A stretch of 64,000 nucleotides of DNA, taken from positions 1 to 64,000 of the forward strand of contig NTKO01000001.1 of assembly GCA_002457735.1 (NCBI GenBank), read 5' to 3'. Below, one piece after another: positions 28,369-37,906 of the stretch. The first letter of the stretch is position 1; the number at the start of each line of letters is the position of its first letter. The notes below the pieces were generated by a model. That model made no database searches and was not told where the DNA came from. It saw only the letters and a program-made list of their open reading frames with translations. The stretch comes from Bacteroidetes bacterium MED-G13 (GTDB taxonomy: Bacteria; Bacteroidota; Bacteroidia; Flavobacteriales; Flavobacteriaceae). The position numbers and the translations under genes are program-made.

Positions 28369-29346
28369 TTATTTGTAAAGCACTTTTTTTACAGCATTTA
28401 TAACGTCATTGCTGTTTGGCAACCACTCCTTCAGTAAAACTGGGGAATATGGAGCAGGAGTATCTGCTGTATTTATCTTTTCAATAGGGGCATCTAAAAA
28501 ATCAAATGCTTGCGATTGAACTTGATAAGTTATTTCAGTTGAAACATTTCCAAAGGGCCATGCCTCTTCTAAAATCACTAATCTATTTGTTTTTTTAACT
28601 GAATCAATAATTGTTTTGTAATCCATTGGACGCACAGTTCTGAGGTCAATAATTTCGCACTCAATTCCTTCGCTTGATAAAAGCTCAGCTGCCTTGTAAG
28701 CCTCCTTTATAATTTTTCCAAACGAAACAACCGTAACGTCATTGCCTTCTCTCTTAATATCAGCTAAGCCAATGGGTATTGTATATTCTCCCTCTGGAAC
28801 CTCACCTTTATCACCATACATTTGTTCACTTTCCATAAAAATTACGGGATCATCGTCTCGAATTGCTGATTTTAGTAATCCCTTTGCATCATATGGATTT
28901 GATGGAACTATTACTTTTAAACCTGGTGTATTGGCAAACCAATTTTCAAAAGCTTGTGAATGTGTAGCAGCTAACTGGCCAGCAGAACCCGTTGGACCCC
29001 TAAAAACAATTGGGCATTTAAATTGACCACCTGACATTTGTCGAATTTTAGCAGCATTATTAATTATTTGATCAATGCCAACTAGAGAAAAATTGAATGT
29101 CATATACTCTACAATCGGACGATTTCCCGTCATGGTTGAACCAATTGCAATACCAGCAAATCCTAATTCAGAAATAGGTGTGTCAATAACTCTTTTAGGG
29201 CCAAATTCATCCAACATTCCTTTAGATGCTTTGTAAGCCCCATTATATTCAGCAACTTCTTCACCCATGAGAAAAATACTTTCATCTTTTCTCATCTCCT
29301 CACTCATTGCTTCACAAATAACTTCCCTGAACTGCAGAGTCCTCAT
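28369..29346 (-). CDS. pdhB: pyruvate dehydrogenase E1 component subunit beta
   Basis: 325 aa, the length of the beta subunit of the alpha2-beta2 type E1. It works with a ThDP-binding alpha subunit to decarboxylate pyruvate. Signatures: MGEEVAEYNGAYKASKGM, DTPISELGFAGIAIG, and ILEEAWPFGNVSTEI near the C-terminus. The alpha subunit and E2 are not in the window, so pdhB stands apart from them. Branched-chain oxoacid E1-beta is similar, but the pattern here fits PDH best. It is divergent from etfBA with a 125-base gap that contains a long AT palindrome. Confidence 0.92.
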   Translation of the reverse strand: MRTLQFREVICEAMSEEMRKDESIFLMGEEVAEYNGAYKASKGMLDEFGPKRVIDTPISELGFAGIAIGSTMTGNRPIVEYMTFNFSLVGIDQIINNAAKIRQMSGGQFKCPIVFRGPTGSAGQLAATHSQAFENWFANTPGLKVIVPSNPYDAKGLLKSAIRDDDPVIFMESEQMYGDKGEVPEGEYTIPIGLADIKREGNDVTVVSFGKIIKEAYKAAELLSSEGIECEIIDLRTVRPMDYKTIIDSVKKTNRLVILEEAWPFGNVSTEITYQVQSQAFDFLDAPIEKINTADTPAPYSPVLLKEWLPNSNDVINAVKKVLYK

Positions 29347-29360
29347 AATTAAAATTTTTA

Positions 29361-29368
29361 CAAAAATA
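29361..29368 (-). promoter_or_regulatory. predicted -7 element of pdhB (TATTTTTG)
   Basis: Exact TAnnTTTG on the minus strand, 15 bases before the pdhB ATG. No convincing -33 TTG at the normal spacing; the palindrome at 29373-29400 occupies that position. Confidence 0.45.
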
Positions 29369-29372
29369 GTAA

Positions 29373-29400
29373 AGCATTAATAATAAATTATTATTAAGCT
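29373..29400. promoter_or_regulatory. long AT-rich inverted repeat between pdhB and etfB
   Basis: AGC(A)TTAATAATAA, a central A, and TTATTATTAAGCT give 13-bp arms with one bulged A (29376). It sits in the divergent promoter region next to the pdhB -7 element, so it is positioned like an operator rather than a terminator. AT richness lowers its significance. Confidence 0.3.
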
Positions 29401-29441
29401 AAAAATATTTGGCAAATAAAGTTTATTGAATGACAAATTCG

Positions 29442-29449
29442 TAAATTTG
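29442..29449 (+). promoter_or_regulatory. predicted -7 element of the etfBA unit (TAAATTTG)
   Basis: Exact TAnnTTTG followed by C, 22 bases before the etfB ATG. A -33 TTG at the usual 17-23 spacing is not evident; the nearest is 13 bases away. Confidence 0.5.
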
Positions 29450-29471
29450 CAGTGTAACATTTATTTTTCTT

Positions 29472-30218
29472 ATGAAGATTTTGGTTTGTATTAGCCATGT
29501 CCCTGACACAACTTCAAAAATTAATTTTTCTGAAAATAATACACTATTTGATAATGATGGTGTGCAATTTATCATTAACCCAAATGACGAGTTTGGACTT
29601 ATTAGAGCAATCTGGTTTAAAGAAAAAATGGGTGCAACTGTAGATGTTATTAATGTAGGAACAAAAAATACTGAGCAAACATTGAGAAAAGCTTTGGCAA
29701 TTGGTGCAGATAAAGCTATCAGAATTAACACTATTTCAAAATGCTCAAAAGTGGTTGCCAAATCAATATCAAAATATTTAGAATTGAATCAATATGACTT
29801 GATTATCGCTGGTAGAGAATCTATTGATTATAATGGAGGTATGATTCCCGGGATGATCTCTGCGCTATCTAAAATTAATTTTATTGATAAATGCACCCAT
29901 ATAGAAATTTCCAATAATAATGTTAAGGCAGTCAGAGAAATTGAGGGTGGTGTAGAAAATATTTCAACAACATTGCCGCTCATAATCAGCTCACAAAAAG
30001 GTCTAGTTGAGGAAAAAGATTTAAGGATTCCGAATATGAGAGGTATTATGATGGCTAGAAAAAAAAAGCTGATTGTTATTGAAGATTACGGATTTAAAAC
30101 ATCTTCTCAAACAATTAAATTTGAAAAACCTTTATCCAAAAATAAGGTTACATTAATTCCTAGCGATAACGTTGATAAATTGATTGAGCTATTAAATAAA
30201 GAGGCTAAAGTTATATGA
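29472..30218 (+). CDS. etfB: electron transfer flavoprotein subunit beta
   Basis: 248 aa. It is the AMP-binding partner of the ETF heterodimer that takes electrons from acyl-CoA dehydrogenases. Family motifs are MKILVCISHVPDT at the N-terminus, AIGADKAIRI, IIAGRESIDYNGGMIPGM, and the recognition loop around ISSQKGLVEEKDLRIPNMRGIM. It is followed by etfA after one base and is first in a plus-strand run to lspA. Confidence 0.95.
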   Translation: MKILVCISHVPDTTSKINFSENNTLFDNDGVQFIINPNDEFGLIRAIWFKEKMGATVDVINVGTKNTEQTLRKALAIGADKAIRINTISKCSKVVAKSISKYLELNQYDLIIAGRESIDYNGGMIPGMISALSKINFIDKCTHIEISNNNVKAVREIEGGVENISTTLPLIISSQKGLVEEKDLRIPNMRGIMMARKKKLIVIEDYGFKTSSQTIKFEKPLSKNKVTLIPSDNVDKLIELLNKEAKVI

Positions 30219-30219
30219 T

Positions 30220-31179
30220 ATGGGCATTTTAATATACGCTGAAGTTGAAAAAGGGAAACTTAAAAAAGACTGTTTTGAGTTGGCCTCATATGCCTCTCAA
30301 ATTGCAGATATTTTTAGTTTTGAAGTACATGCCGTGTGCTTCAATGCGGACAACCCTGAAGAACTTTCAAACTATGGTATAAAAAAAATATATAACTACA
30401 GAAATAAAAATTACTTTAATTTTGATGCTACTATTTATTCAGATTATATATCGAAAATTTTTATTAAAAAATTTAGATTTTTAATTTTGAGCTCGAGTTC
30501 TAACTCAAGATATCTTGGGGGAATTCTTTCAATTACGTTAAATGCATCGTACATTTCAAATGTAATTTCAAAATTTGAATCTAATTCTTCAATTAAAGTC
30601 ATTAGAAACTCATTTACAAACAAAGCATTTGAAACAGTTGAAGCATTAGAAAAAAATGTAATACTTTCCATTGCAAAAAATTCGTTTGAAATAATAAAAA
30701 AATCTTTCACAGCAGAAATTGAGGAAATAAATTTTGAAATGATTAATCCAATGAATAATGTTACATCAATTGAAAAATCTGAAAATAAAGTTTCTATTTC
30801 TGATGCAGATATAGTAGTTTCTGGGGGCAGAGGTCTTAAAGGACCTGAAAACTGGCATTTAATTGAGGATTTAGCAAATGTTCTAGGAGGTGCTACCGCT
30901 TGTTCAAAACCCGTTTCAGACCTGGGATGGAGACCACACAGTGAACACGTTGGGCAGACCGGAAAGCCCGTTTCATCCAATCTTTATGTAGCAATTGGTA
31001 TTTCTGGAGCTATACAACATCTTGCTGGAGTTAATGCTTCTAAAACTAAATTAGTAATTAATACTGATCCTGAAGCCCCATTTTTTAAAGCTGCAGATTA
31101 TGGGATTGTTGGGGATGCATTTGAAGTTGTCCCTGATTTAATTAATAAAATAAAAGAATTTAAATCCTTAAACTCATAA
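30220..31179 (+). CDS. etfA: electron transfer flavoprotein subunit alpha
   Basis: 319 aa. The C-terminal FAD domain is well conserved: VSGGRGLKGPENW, ATACSKPVSDLGW, HVGQTGKPV, YVAIGISGAIQHLAGV, and NTDPEAPFFKAADYGIVGDAFEVVP. The N-terminal domain (1-190) is more divergent. It forms the ETF dimer with EtfB. The partner ETF dehydrogenase is not in the window. Confidence 0.96.
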   Translation: MGILIYAEVEKGKLKKDCFELASYASQIADIFSFEVHAVCFNADNPEELSNYGIKKIYNYRNKNYFNFDATIYSDYISKIFIKKFRFLILSSSSNSRYLGGILSITLNASYISNVISKFESNSSIKVIRNSFTNKAFETVEALEKNVILSIAKNSFEIIKKSFTAEIEEINFEMINPMNNVTSIEKSENKVSISDADIVVSGGRGLKGPENWHLIEDLANVLGGATACSKPVSDLGWRPHSEHVGQTGKPVSSNLYVAIGISGAIQHLAGVNASKTKLVINTDPEAPFFKAADYGIVGDAFEVVPDLINKIKEFKSLNS

Positions 31180-31181
31180 AT

Positions 31182-31766
31182 ATGAGCCTCATTGAATTAC
31201 ATATTAATGGTATTTCGTATAGTCAAACAGAGAACGGTGCATACGCATTAATTCTTAGCGAAACCGAGGGAGAAAGAAAATTACCTATTGTAATCGGAAC
31301 TAATGAAGCACAATCCATTGCTATTGCAATTGAAAAAGAGATTAAGCCTCCTCGTCCATTAACCCACGATCTGTTCAAAAATTTCTGCAATATTTTTGAT
31401 ATAAAAATTATAAAAGTTATTATTTACAAGTTAGAGGACGGAGTATTTTTTTCAAGTGTTATTTGCGAGAAAGATGGCAAGGAAGAAATAATTGATTCAA
31501 GATCAAGTGATGCAATAGCATTAGCAATTCGATTTGAAGCACCAATATATACTTATGAAAAGATATTGAAAAAGGCAGGAATCATAATAAAAATTGAAAA
31601 AGATGTTGAAGAAAAATCATTAATTAACGATTTGCTTGAAGATAAAAAAATTGAAACCAATAAGAAATCTTTGGAAGAACTCAAAGAGCTTTTGAATTCA
31701 GCAATAAATAATGAGGATTATGAATCAGCAGCAAAAATAAGAGATGAGATATCTAAAAGAAAATAA
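31182..31766 (+). CDS. bifunctional nuclease family protein (DUF151) with C-terminal UVR motif
   Basis: 194 aa. Residues 1-130 are the DUF151 / bifunctional nuclease domain (LPIVIGTNEAQSIAIAIE; SRSSDAIALAIRFEAPIY). Residues 158-192 form a UvrB/UvrC-type helical hairpin (ALINNEDYESAAKIRDEI-like, here NSAINNEDYESAAKIRDE). The two-domain layout is usual in Bacteroidetes. Nuclease activity was reported for plant and mycobacterial relatives; the cellular role here is unknown. It starts 2 bases after etfA and overlaps nupC by 23 bases. Confidence 0.85.
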   Translation: MSLIELHINGISYSQTENGAYALILSETEGERKLPIVIGTNEAQSIAIAIEKEIKPPRPLTHDLFKNFCNIFDIKIIKVIIYKLEDGVFFSSVICEKDGKEEIIDSRSSDAIALAIRFEAPIYTYEKILKKAGIIIKIEKDVEEKSLINDLLEDKKIETNKKSLEELKELLNSAINNEDYESAAKIRDEISKRK

Positions 31767-33144
31767 AATATTTTTAATCACACTAATATTAACATTCTTT
31801 AGTATTAATTCATATTCCCAAACGAGTGAGATTTATCCAAGTCAAGGATTTGGATTAGAGAGTTTTTACAGAGGTTGTTTAGGTATTACTTTTTTAATGT
31901 TGTTAACTTATTTTTTAAGTGCAAACAAGAAGGCAATTAATTGGAAAACTGCTATTACTGGACTGCTACTTCAATTGGTTCTTGCTATAGGTGTATTAAA
32001 GGTTTCATGGATCAAAGCTGTTTTTGAAAGTGCAGGAAAAGTATTTGTAAAAATTTTGGACTTTACCATGGAGGGAACAAGATTCCTTTTTGGAGATCTA
32101 GTTAGTCCAGAGAACTTTGGAAATGTATTTATTTTTTCAATTTTACCTACTGTAATATTTTTTGCAGCTCTTACATCAATACTATTTTATTTAGGTGTTA
32201 TTCAAAAAATTGTAAAAGCAATGGCTTTTCTGCTTTCCAAGCTATTAGGTGTTTCAGGGCCAGAAAGTTTGAGTGTTGCTGGTAATATATTTTTAGGGCA
32301 AACAGAATCACCATTAATGATTAAGGCCTATTTAGAAAAAATGTCCAAATCGGAAATCTTATTGGTAATGATTGGAGGGATGGCCACTGTAGCTGGTGGA
32401 GTTTTAGCTGCATATATTGGTTTCTTGGGTGGTGATGATCCTGAAATGAAAATTTTTTATGCTAAGCATCTTTTAACAGCCTCTGTGATGGCAGCACCTG
32501 GAGCAATAGTAATTTCCAAGATATTATACCCTGAAACAGAAAAAATTAATACTGATATTAAAATTTCACAAAATAAAATTGGTACTAATTTTTTAGATGC
32601 AATTTCAATTGGAACCTCAGAAGGGCTAAAACTTGCCGCAAATATCGCTGCAATGCTTCTTGTGTTTATTGCTTTTATTGCACTTATAAATTATTTGCTC
32701 AATGGGTTTGGGTCCATAACAAATATTAATGATTGGATTTCTAAAAACACTGTTTATAGCAATTTATCCCTTGAGCTAATTTTAGGATATATTTTCTCAC
32801 CTTTTATGTGGCTAATTGGTGTTGCAAAAGAGGATTGTACTCTAATGGGACAATTATTAGGAATTAAACTTGCCGCAAGTGAATTTATAGGATATATCCA
32901 ATTATCTGGATTAAAAGATGCCACAAGTGTTATTCATTTAAATTATCAAAAATCAATTATTATAGCAACTTATATGCTGTGCGGCTTCGCAAATTTTGCC
33001 TCCATAGGAATTCAAATTGGAGGAATTGGAGCATTGGAACCAAAGCAAAGAAAAAATCTTTCAAAATTTGGGTTTAAAGCTTTAATTGGTGGAACATTAG
33101 CATCATTATTATCAGCAACAATTGCAGGGATGATAATTGGCTAA
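31744..33144 (+). CDS. concentrative nucleoside transporter (CNT/NupC family)
   Basis: 466 aa. It is an ion-coupled nucleoside importer of the inner membrane. The core motifs are GQTESPLMIKAYLEKM (nucleoside site), GGMATVAGGVLAAYIGF, and the CGFANFASIGIQIGG region. The N-terminus (KIFLITLILTFFSINSYSQ) looks like a cleavable signal peptide ahead of the usual helices. The ATG overlaps the DUF151 gene by 23 bases. With two deoxynucleoside kinases, thyA and folA nearby, a role in (deoxy)nucleoside salvage is likely. Confidence 0.93.
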   Translation: MRYLKENKIFLITLILTFFSINSYSQTSEIYPSQGFGLESFYRGCLGITFLMLLTYFLSANKKAINWKTAITGLLLQLVLAIGVLKVSWIKAVFESAGKVFVKILDFTMEGTRFLFGDLVSPENFGNVFIFSILPTVIFFAALTSILFYLGVIQKIVKAMAFLLSKLLGVSGPESLSVAGNIFLGQTESPLMIKAYLEKMSKSEILLVMIGGMATVAGGVLAAYIGFLGGDDPEMKIFYAKHLLTASVMAAPGAIVISKILYPETEKINTDIKISQNKIGTNFLDAISIGTSEGLKLAANIAAMLLVFIAFIALINYLLNGFGSITNINDWISKNTVYSNLSLELILGYIFSPFMWLIGVAKEDCTLMGQLLGIKLAASEFIGYIQLSGLKDATSVIHLNYQKSIIIATYMLCGFANFASIGIQIGGIGALEPKQRKNLSKFGFKALIGGTLASLLSATIAGMIIG

Positions 33145-33214
33145 AAAGTTAATAACTTTTCATTACGTAATTTACTTAACCTCTATCTATTAATTATTTT
33201 TACTTCACAACTTT

Positions 33215-34039
33215 ATGAAGCAATATTTAGAATTAGTAAGACATGTCCTCCAAAATGGGGAAGTAAAAGAAGATAGAACGGGAACAGGAACAAAAAGCAT
33301 TTTTGGATACCAAATGAGATTTGATTTAAGTAAGGGTTTTCCAATGGTAACCACAAAAAAATTACACTTAAAATCGATTATTTACGAATTATTATGGTTT
33401 TTAAAAGGGGATACTAATATTGACTATTTAAAAGAAAATGGTGTAAATATTTGGAATGCATGGGCTGATAAAAATGGAGATCTTGGGCCGGTTTATGGCT
33501 TTCAATGGCGAAATTGGAATAATGATGGAATTGATCAAATAAAAATTTTGATGGAAGATTTAGTTAATAATCCAAACAGCAGAAGACATTTAATTTCGGC
33601 ATGGAATCCTTCAGTCCTACCTGACACAAGTATATCATTTGAATCAAATATTGCAAACGGGAAAGCAGCATTACCACCATGCCATGCTTTTTTTCAATTT
33701 TATGTATCCAATCAAAAACTTTCATGTCAATTATATCAAAGAAGCGCAGACGTTTTCTTGGGTGTTCCTTTTAATATTGCATCTTATTCCTTACTCACCA
33801 TGATGATTGCCCAAGTATGTAATCTAAAATTAGGTGATTTTGTGCATACCTTTGGAGACGCTCATATCTACAGCAACCATTTTGAACAAATGAATATTCA
33901 ATTAAAAAGAGAACCCAGGTCACTTCCAACTATGAAATTGAACCCGTCAGTAAACGATATTTTTGATTTTAGATTTGAAGATTTTTCTCTAGAGGACTAC
34001 GACCCACACCCTCATATTAAAGGAAAGGTTGCAGTCTAA
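33215..34039 (+). CDS. thyA: thymidylate synthase
   Basis: 274 aa. It methylates dUMP to dTMP with methylenetetrahydrofolate. The catalytic cysteine lies in [14 protein letters not shown], and the [11 protein letters not shown] phosphate-binding arginines, the [20 protein letters not shown] block and the terminal [13 protein letters not shown] are intact. folA follows after 9 bases, the common thyA-folA pairing, since ThyA produces the dihydrofolate that FolA recycles. The 70-base gap upstream has a short AAAAGTTA-A-TAACTTTT palindrome (33144-33160), which is at best a weak terminator of nupC. Confidence 0.98.
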   Translation: MKQYLELVRHVLQNGEVKEDRTGTGTKSIFGYQMRFDLSKGFPMVTTKKLHLKSIIYELLWFLKGDTNIDYLKENGVNIWNAWADKNGDLGPVYGFQWRNWNNDGIDQIKILMEDLVNNPNSRRHLISAWNPSVLPDTSISFESNIANGKAALPPCHAFFQFYVSNQKLSCQLYQRSADVFLGVPFNIASYSLLTMMIAQVCNLKLGDFVHTFGDAHIYSNHFEQMNIQLKREPRSLPTMKLNPSVNDIFDFRFEDFSLEDYDPHPHIKGKVAV

Positions 34040-34048
34040 TCTATTTCT

Positions 34049-34555
34049 ATGACTCAATCAAATCAAATTATCACAATTATAGTCGCTGCATCTGAAAATA
34101 ATGTTATTGGCAAAAACAATGACTTAATTTGGCGACTTCCAAACGACTTGAAAAGATTCAAAGAGCTAACTTCAGGTCATAGTATAATAATGGGTAGAAA
34201 AACATTTGAATCATTACCAGGAATTTTACCCAATAGAAAACACATTGTCTTGACAAGAAAACGCAAAGATGAATTTGCAGAAAATATTTCAGTTGTAAAT
34301 AACTTTGAAGAAGCTTTACATGAAGCTAGAAACGATTTAAATCCATTTATAATTGGAGGAGGTGAAATCTATAAAAGTGGAATCAAATTTGCGGAAAAAA
34401 TCGAACTAACCAGAGTTCATAAGAATTTTGATGGAGATACTTTCTTTCCCGAAATTGATTCAGATATATGGACTTTAATTAATAAAGTGGAAAATAATTC
34501 TGACGAAAAACATCTATATAACTATACTTTTGAAACTTATATTAAGAAATTATGA
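34049..34555 (+). CDS. folA: dihydrofolate reductase
   Basis: 168 aa. It reduces dihydrofolate with NADPH. Conserved parts are IVAASENNVIGKNNDLIWRLPNDLKRFKELT (the loop and substrate acid at the WRLPNDL position), IIMGRKTFESLPG, and IIGGGEIYKSG. The extra residues before IITIIVAA suggest the true start may be the annotated ATG or slightly later. It overlaps fabD by 4 bases (ATGA). Confidence 0.97.
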   Translation: MTQSNQIITIIVAASENNVIGKNNDLIWRLPNDLKRFKELTSGHSIIMGRKTFESLPGILPNRKHIVLTRKRKDEFAENISVVNNFEEALHEARNDLNPFIIGGGEIYKSGIKFAEKIELTRVHKNFDGDTFFPEIDSDIWTLINKVENNSDEKHLYNYTFETYIKKL

Positions 34556-35433
34556 AAGCATATATATTTCCAGGGCAGGGAGCTCAATTTGTCGGAATGG
34601 GTAAAGAATTATATGATGGAAATTCCTATGCTAAAGAACTTTTTCAAAATGCCAATAATATTTTAGGTTTTAATATTACAGAAATAATGTTTGAGGGTGA
34701 TAGTGAGAGTTTAAAAAAAACAAATGTAACACAACCTGCTATATTTATTCACTCTACAATCCTTGGAAAAATCAATGATGATTTGATAAAACCTGACATG
34801 GTTGCAGGGCATTCATTAGGTGAATTTTCAGCACTTGTGATTAATAAATGTATCTCTTTTGAAGATGGTTTAGAGTTGGTAAAGTTACGTGCTAATGCAA
34901 TGCAAAGGGCTTGTGAATTAACACCTGGAACCATGGCAGCAATACTTGGAATTAGTTTTGAAGAAGTTGAGAAAGTTTGTAACTCTATTGCTGAGATCGT
35001 TGTTCCTGCAAATTATAATTGTCCAGGACAATTAGTAATTTCTGGATCTATTAATGGTATAAACTTAGCTTGTGATAAATTGAAAAATCTAGGTGCGAGA
35101 AGAGCAATAATATTACCTGTTGGAGGAGCATTTCACTCACCGTTGATGGAGCCTGCAAAAAAGGAATTAGAGTCAGCAATTAATAAAATTAATTTTTCAT
35201 CTCCAATATGTCCTATTTACCAAAATGTAAATGCCAAAGCATCCATTGATAAAAATGAAATTAAAAAAAATTTAATTTTACAATTAACTAGTCCAGTACT
35301 ATGGTCGCAATCGGTTGAAGCGATGTGTACAAATTCAGCTACTACATTTATTGAAGTTGGTCCTGGAAAAGTTCTTCAGGGATTAGTTAAAAAAATTAAT
35401 CCTGATGTTTCACTTGAATCTTTTGATATTTAA
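34552..35433 (+). CDS. fabD: malonyl-CoA:ACP transacylase
   Basis: 293 aa. It loads malonyl groups onto acyl carrier protein for fatty-acid synthesis. The motif IFPGQGAQFVGMG starts the protein, the active serine is in GHSLGEFSALV, and the catalytic histidine is in GGAFHSPLMEPA. It overlaps folA by 4 bases and precedes lspA by 3. Confidence 0.97.
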   Translation: MKAYIFPGQGAQFVGMGKELYDGNSYAKELFQNANNILGFNITEIMFEGDSESLKKTNVTQPAIFIHSTILGKINDDLIKPDMVAGHSLGEFSALVINKCISFEDGLELVKLRANAMQRACELTPGTMAAILGISFEEVEKVCNSIAEIVVPANYNCPGQLVISGSINGINLACDKLKNLGARRAIILPVGGAFHSPLMEPAKKELESAINKINFSSPICPIYQNVNAKASIDKNEIKKNLILQLTSPVLWSQSVEAMCTNSATTFIEVGPGKVLQGLVKKINPDVSLESFDI

Positions 35434-35436
35434 ATT

Positions 35437-35919
35437 ATGTTAAAAAACAATAGATACTACAAAATCTCTTCATTAATAATATTAAGTATCTTTTTTGATC
35501 AGTACTCAAAATTTTGGATAAGGAATAATATTGAAAGCTATAATGAAATAGAGCTTATTGGTAGTTTTTTCACCTTAATCAGAGTTGAGAACTCAGGAGC
35601 TTTTTTAGGGATGGGTAGTGAATTATCTTATATTCCTAAATTAATTTTATTAATTATATTTCCAATTCTCGTATTAGTTGCTGTAAGTATATATACTTAT
35701 GTGGATAAAAAGCTTGATAATTTATCATTAGTTGGATTTTCTTTGATTATAGGTGGAGGAATCGCGAATATTTTTGACCGAATTGTTTATGGGTCCGTTA
35801 CTGATTTTTTATACATAAACTTAGGTTTTTTTAAAACGGGGATCTTCAACATTGCTGATCTTTCTGTCACCACAGGAATGATTTTAATTTTAATTGCTAG
35901 CTTTAAAAAAGGTACTTAA
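35437..35919 (+). CDS. lspA: lipoprotein signal peptidase (signal peptidase II)
   Basis: 160 aa, with four membrane segments. It removes signal peptides from prolipoproteins after lipidation. Both catalytic aspartates are visible, in NIFDRIVYGSVTDFL and FNIADLSVTTG. It is the last gene of the plus-strand run; the 41 bases before trpA contain no clear terminator. The Lnb-like protein at 5-6 kb may act in the same lipoprotein pathway. Confidence 0.96.
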   Translation: MLKNNRYYKISSLIILSIFFDQYSKFWIRNNIESYNEIELIGSFFTLIRVENSGAFLGMGSELSYIPKLILLIIFPILVLVAVSIYTYVDKKLDNLSLVGFSLIIGGGIANIFDRIVYGSVTDFLYINLGFFKTGIFNIADLSVTTGMILILIASFKKGT

Positions 35920-35960
35920 TTTTAAATATTAGGGAAGTATACATAAAATTCTTTAGTGAG

Positions 35961-36725
35961 TTAAGATGTAATTCCTTTAACAAAAGATCTAATTGAAGAA
36001 ATACCATTTTTTTGTATATGTTTAATAAAAGCACTCCCAATTATAGATCCATTTGCATACTTATTCACTGTTAAAAAGGTTTCCCTATTTGAAATACCAA
36101 ATCCAATTATTTTTGGGGTTTTTAATTTTAAATTCTTTATTCTTTTAAAATAATCAATATTTTTCTTGTTAAAATTATTTTCACCACCTGTTATACTTGA
36201 TGAACTTACCATATAAATAAATCCATCTGAGATTGAGTCAATGTACCTTATTCTATCCTCTGACGTTTGAGGAGTAATTAAAAATATATTGATTAAATTA
36301 TTTTGTTGGAAAAAAAATTTATAATCACTTATATATATTTCAGGCGGTAAATCAGGAATAATCAATCCGTCAATACCTACCTCTTTACATTTTTTACAAA
36401 ATAAATCAATCCCATATTGAAAAATAGGATTAAAGTACCCCATTATTATTAATGGTATATCAGTATGATTTCTTATATCAATAAGCTGTTCAAATAATAA
36501 TTGTGTAGACATTCCATTAGCTAAAGCAATTTTTGAACTATTTTGAATTGTTTGACCATCAGCTAATGGATCACTAAATGGTAACCCTAGCTCAATCATA
36601 TCAACTTTACTAGCATCTAGTTTTTTGATGATCTGCACTGTATCATTTAAACAAGGAAACCCAACGGTAAAATAAATAGAAAGAATATCTTCCGATTGTT
36701 TTAATTTTTTTTTAATTCTATTCAT
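35961..36725 (-). CDS. trpA: tryptophan synthase alpha chain
   Basis: 254 aa. It cleaves indole-3-glycerol phosphate to indole and glyceraldehyde-3-phosphate. Signatures are FTVGFPCLNDTVQIIKKLD, MIELGLPFSDPLADGQTIQ (catalytic Glu and Asp) and IIGFGISNRETF. It is the last of the trp genes, abutting trpB by one shared base. The complete set trpEGDCFBA lies on one strand without gaps, downstream of the trp attenuator. Confidence 0.97.
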   Translation of the reverse strand: MNRIKKKLKQSEDILSIYFTVGFPCLNDTVQIIKKLDASKVDMIELGLPFSDPLADGQTIQNSSKIALANGMSTQLLFEQLIDIRNHTDIPLIIMGYFNPIFQYGIDLFCKKCKEVGIDGLIIPDLPPEIYISDYKFFFQQNNLINIFLITPQTSEDRIRYIDSISDGFIYMVSSSSITGGENNFNKKNIDYFKRIKNLKLKTPKIIGFGISNRETFLTVNKYANGSIIGSAFIKHIQKNGISSIRSFVKGITS

Positions 36726-37906
36726 TAAATTTTAAAATAATCTGTATAATTTTCTAAATCTTTATCTCCTCTACCTGATAGGTTTACCACTACTACGTCC
36801 TTTGGTTTAAATTTTTTATTTTCAAAAATAGCAAATGCATGAGCAGTTTCAATAGCTGGTATAATGCCCTCAGTTTGCGATAACATCAAGCCTGCGGCCA
36901 TTGCCCCATCATCATCAATAGAAATAAATTGCCCTCTATTTGAAGTAAAAAGATTAGCATGCATAGGTCCTATACCTGGGTAATCTAAACCAGCAGAAAT
37001 TGAGTATGGCTCAGTTATTTGCCCATCATCAGTTTGCATCAGCAGAGTTTTACTTCCATGGATAATTCCAAGTTTTCCAAGCTTTGTAGTAGCAGCTGAT
37101 TTTCCAGAATTTATTCCTTTTCCTGATGCTTCAACACAAATTATTTTAACTCTTTTGTCATCCAAATAATCGTAAAAAGTTCCCGCAGCATTACTTCCAC
37201 CTCCGACACAGGCAACTAGATAATCAGGATAATCTCTTCCTTCAACCTGCATAAGTTGTTCTTTAATTTCTTTTGATATTACAGATTGGAATCTTGCAAC
37301 CATATCAGGAAATGGGTGTGGTCCAACTACACTTCCAACAATATAATGTGTATCAATTGGATTATTTATCCAATCTCTCATTGCCTCATTCGTTGCATCC
37401 TTCAAAGTTGAACTTCCAGAGGTGACTGAAATTACCTCAGCTCCTAACATTTTCATTCTTGCAACATTTGGAGACTGTCTTTTAATATCTGTGGCACCCA
37501 TATAAACAATACATTTTAAGCCCATTAATGCACATACAGTTGCAGTAGCTACTCCATGTTGACCTGCACCAGTTTCAGCGATAATCCTAGATTTCTTTAA
37601 TCTTTTTGCAAGAAGTATTTGACCAATAGTATTATTAATTTTATGTGAACCAGTGTGATTTAAATCTTCTCTTTTTAAATAAATTTTAGCTGAATATTTT
37701 CGAGACAAATTTTTTGAAAAATATAATGGAGAGGGTCTGCCTACATAATCCTTTAAAAGTTCGTTAAATTCTTTTAAAAAACTCTGATCATTAATAATTT
37801 TTAAATAATTATCATTCAGTTCTTCTATATTATGTAATAACATTTCTGGAATGTAAGCACCTCCAAAACTTCCATAGTATCCCTTAGAATTTATATTATA
37901 ACTCAT
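36725..37906 (-). CDS. trpB: tryptophan synthase beta chain
   Basis: 393 aa. It condenses indole with serine using PLP. The PLP lysine is K89 in HTGSHKINNT, the glycine-rich phosphate loop is VGGGSNAAG, and SAGLDYPGIGP is the TrpB1 hallmark. It overlaps trpF by 11 bases and trpA by one, so the subunits of the complex are made from coupled reading frames. Confidence 0.98.
   Translation of the reverse strand: MSYNINSKGYYGSFGGAYIPEMLLHNIEELNDNYLKIINDQSFLKEFNELLKDYVGRPSPLYFSKNLSRKYSAKIYLKREDLNHTGSHKINNTIGQILLAKRLKKSRIIAETGAGQHGVATATVCALMGLKCIVYMGATDIKRQSPNVARMKMLGAEVISVTSGSSTLKDATNEAMRDWINNPIDTHYIVGSVVGPHPFPDMVARFQSVISKEIKEQLMQVEGRDYPDYLVACVGGGSNAAGTFYDYLDDKRVKIICVEASGKGINSGKSAATTKLGKLGIIHGSKTLLMQTDDGQITEPYSISAGLDYPGIGPMHANLFTSNRGQFISIDDDGAMAAGLMLSQTEGIIPAIETAHAFAIFENKKFKPKDVVVVNLSGRGDKDLENYTDYFKI

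Noticed and set aside
33144-33160. AAAAGTTA-A-TAACTTTT palindrome after nupC as a terminator
   Set aside because: The loop would be a single base, there is no T-run after it and all but two pairs are A-T. Termination cannot be supported.
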